A stretch of DNA of 53,111 nt. Source: a virus. The stretch is taken from IMG/VR virus record IMGVR_UViG_3300025141_014934, positions 1-53,111 of that record; one strand, written 5' to 3'. The notes below the pieces were generated by a model. It was not told where the DNA came from, searched no databases, and was given only the letters and a program-made list of their open reading frames with translations. A program made the translations under genes and the position numbers. Below are positions 52,507 to 53,111 of this stretch, piece by piece; the stretch's first letter is position 1, and the number at the start of each line of letters is the position of its first letter.

Positions 52507-53111
52507 TTATCTCCGAAAAGGGAGTACCAATGGCTGTGGGAGCAAAACGTTACACCCCGTCAATTCCTCTCCAGAGCCCACCACATCGGTCTTTCCCACT
52601 TCCTCGCATTCTGCGGCGTTGACGAAACCTACTGCCCCGTTCGCGCAATAATCGTCCGGACTCCACTCAGATACGTCTGAGATTCCATTGCCGTCCATAT
52701 CAAAGTCACACTCGTCCCCAATGCCGTCTCTATCTGAGTCGATTTGGTGGTGATTGTAGACGGAGATACAATTATCTGCATGGTCATTAACACCGTCGTT
52801 GTCATGATCCGTTACACACTGCATGTTTTTGGTATAGTCACGACGGTGAAGGAGTGGGCACTCGTCAACTAGGTCTAAAACCCCGTCATTATCATCATCA
52901 GAATCGCAGACATCGCCCCAACCGTCACCGTCGGTGTCAGTTTGACTTGGATTTCCCACATCTGAGCAATTATCTTCAGAATTAATTACCGAGTCTCCGT
53001 CTAGATCCTCGTCGCAAGAATCCCCAAGACCATCAGCGTCCCTATCAAATTGATTTGGATTCCAACTAGTGCGGCAGGTGTCGCATGCGTCGCCCCAACC
53101 ATCTGAGTCTA
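52507..53111 (-). CDS. Thrombospondin type-3 calcium-repeat protein, N-terminus outside window
   Basis: The frame is open to the window edge; at least 200 residues are visible. They consist of repeated D-x-D-x-D-G-x(2)-D-x-C units (DTDGDGWGDVCDSDDDNDG, then DSDRDGIGDECDFDMDGNG) with paired Cys, the thrombospondin type-3/calcium-binding pattern of surface or secreted proteins, frequent in deltaproteobacterial lineages such as Myxococcota. It ends in a non-anchored tail (GCNVLLPQPLVLPFRR) following ECEEVGKTDVV. The protein would be an extracellular or virion-displayed calcium-stabilised rod. Its start and any export signal are not in the window. Confidence 0.9.
   Translation of the reverse strand, partial: DSDGWGDACDTCRTSWNPNQFDRDADGLGDSCDEDLDGDSVINSEDNCSDVGNPSQTDTDGDGWGDVCDSDDDNDGVLDLVDECPLLHRRDYTKNMQCVTDHDNDGVNDHADNCISVYNHHQIDSDRDGIGDECDFDMDGNGISDVSEWSPDDYCANGAVGFVNAAECEEVGKTDVVGSGEELTGCNVLLPQPLVLPFRR

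Overview
The window reads as one end-to-end, tightly packed, single-strand (minus) transcription block of a large T4-superfamily myovirus, probably marine. Evidence for a virus: a gp25/gp6 baseplate-wedge pair, a baseplate hub protein carrying a peptidase domain, a gp55-like late sigma factor, giant virion proteins, PIN-PhoH, many small unknown genes, two tRNA loci, and almost no intergenic DNA (ATGA overlaps everywhere). No integrase, terminase, capsid or polymerase is inside the window. An alternative is that the rightmost 3.4 kb is host DNA flanking a prophage, with tRNA-Leu as the junction; I judge this less likely but cannot exclude it.

Layout, from high to low coordinates (direction of transcription). 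53.1-49.8 kb: a thrombospondin-type-3 calcium-repeat protein (5' end outside the window), malate synthase A (aceB) and isocitrate lyase (aceA), i.e. a complete glyoxylate shunt in one coupled operon. 49.7-46.6 kb: tRNA-Leu(UAA) and an odd tRNA-like gene, each directly behind a consensus TTGACA-N17-TATxxT promoter, then small phage-type genes including a PD-(D/E)XK-like nuclease and a Smr domain. 46.6-42.4 kb: a lipoprotein trypsin-like protease, PIN-PhoH, an HExxH metalloprotease that may be fused to its neighbour by frameshifting, and a Cas4/RecB-like nuclease.

42.4-23.6 kb: a cassette of about 24 genes for making, decorating and transferring sugars. It holds GT4, GT2, GT-D and WavE glycosyltransferases, WecB, two FkbM methyltransferases, a half-length DegT/StrS protein, a GNAT acetyltransferase, a sulfotransferase plus a sulfotransferase remnant, two sugar nucleotidyltransferases (one fused to RpiB), a minimal two-gene transketolase, a PfkB kinase, two HAD phosphatases, a GDPD-like hydrolase and RmlB. 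The combination transketolase + RpiB + PfkB + HAD + nucleotidyltransferase suggests a pathway from pentose/heptose phosphates to a nucleotide-activated sugar, for modifying either virion or host surface glycans.

23.6-1 kb: FmdB-like zinc ribbon, membrane protein and gp55-like sigma factor, then the tail module: hub with M15 peptidase, spike-like protein, a 2443-residue protein, gp25, gp6, a 499-residue structural protein, and an uninterrupted reading frame of at least 2620 codons that fills the whole left 7.9 kb. This last protein carries four LamG-like jelly-roll domains and a P2-gpI-like segment and is the likely adhesin. No gene is supported on the plus strand; no CRISPR array or insertion sequence was seen.
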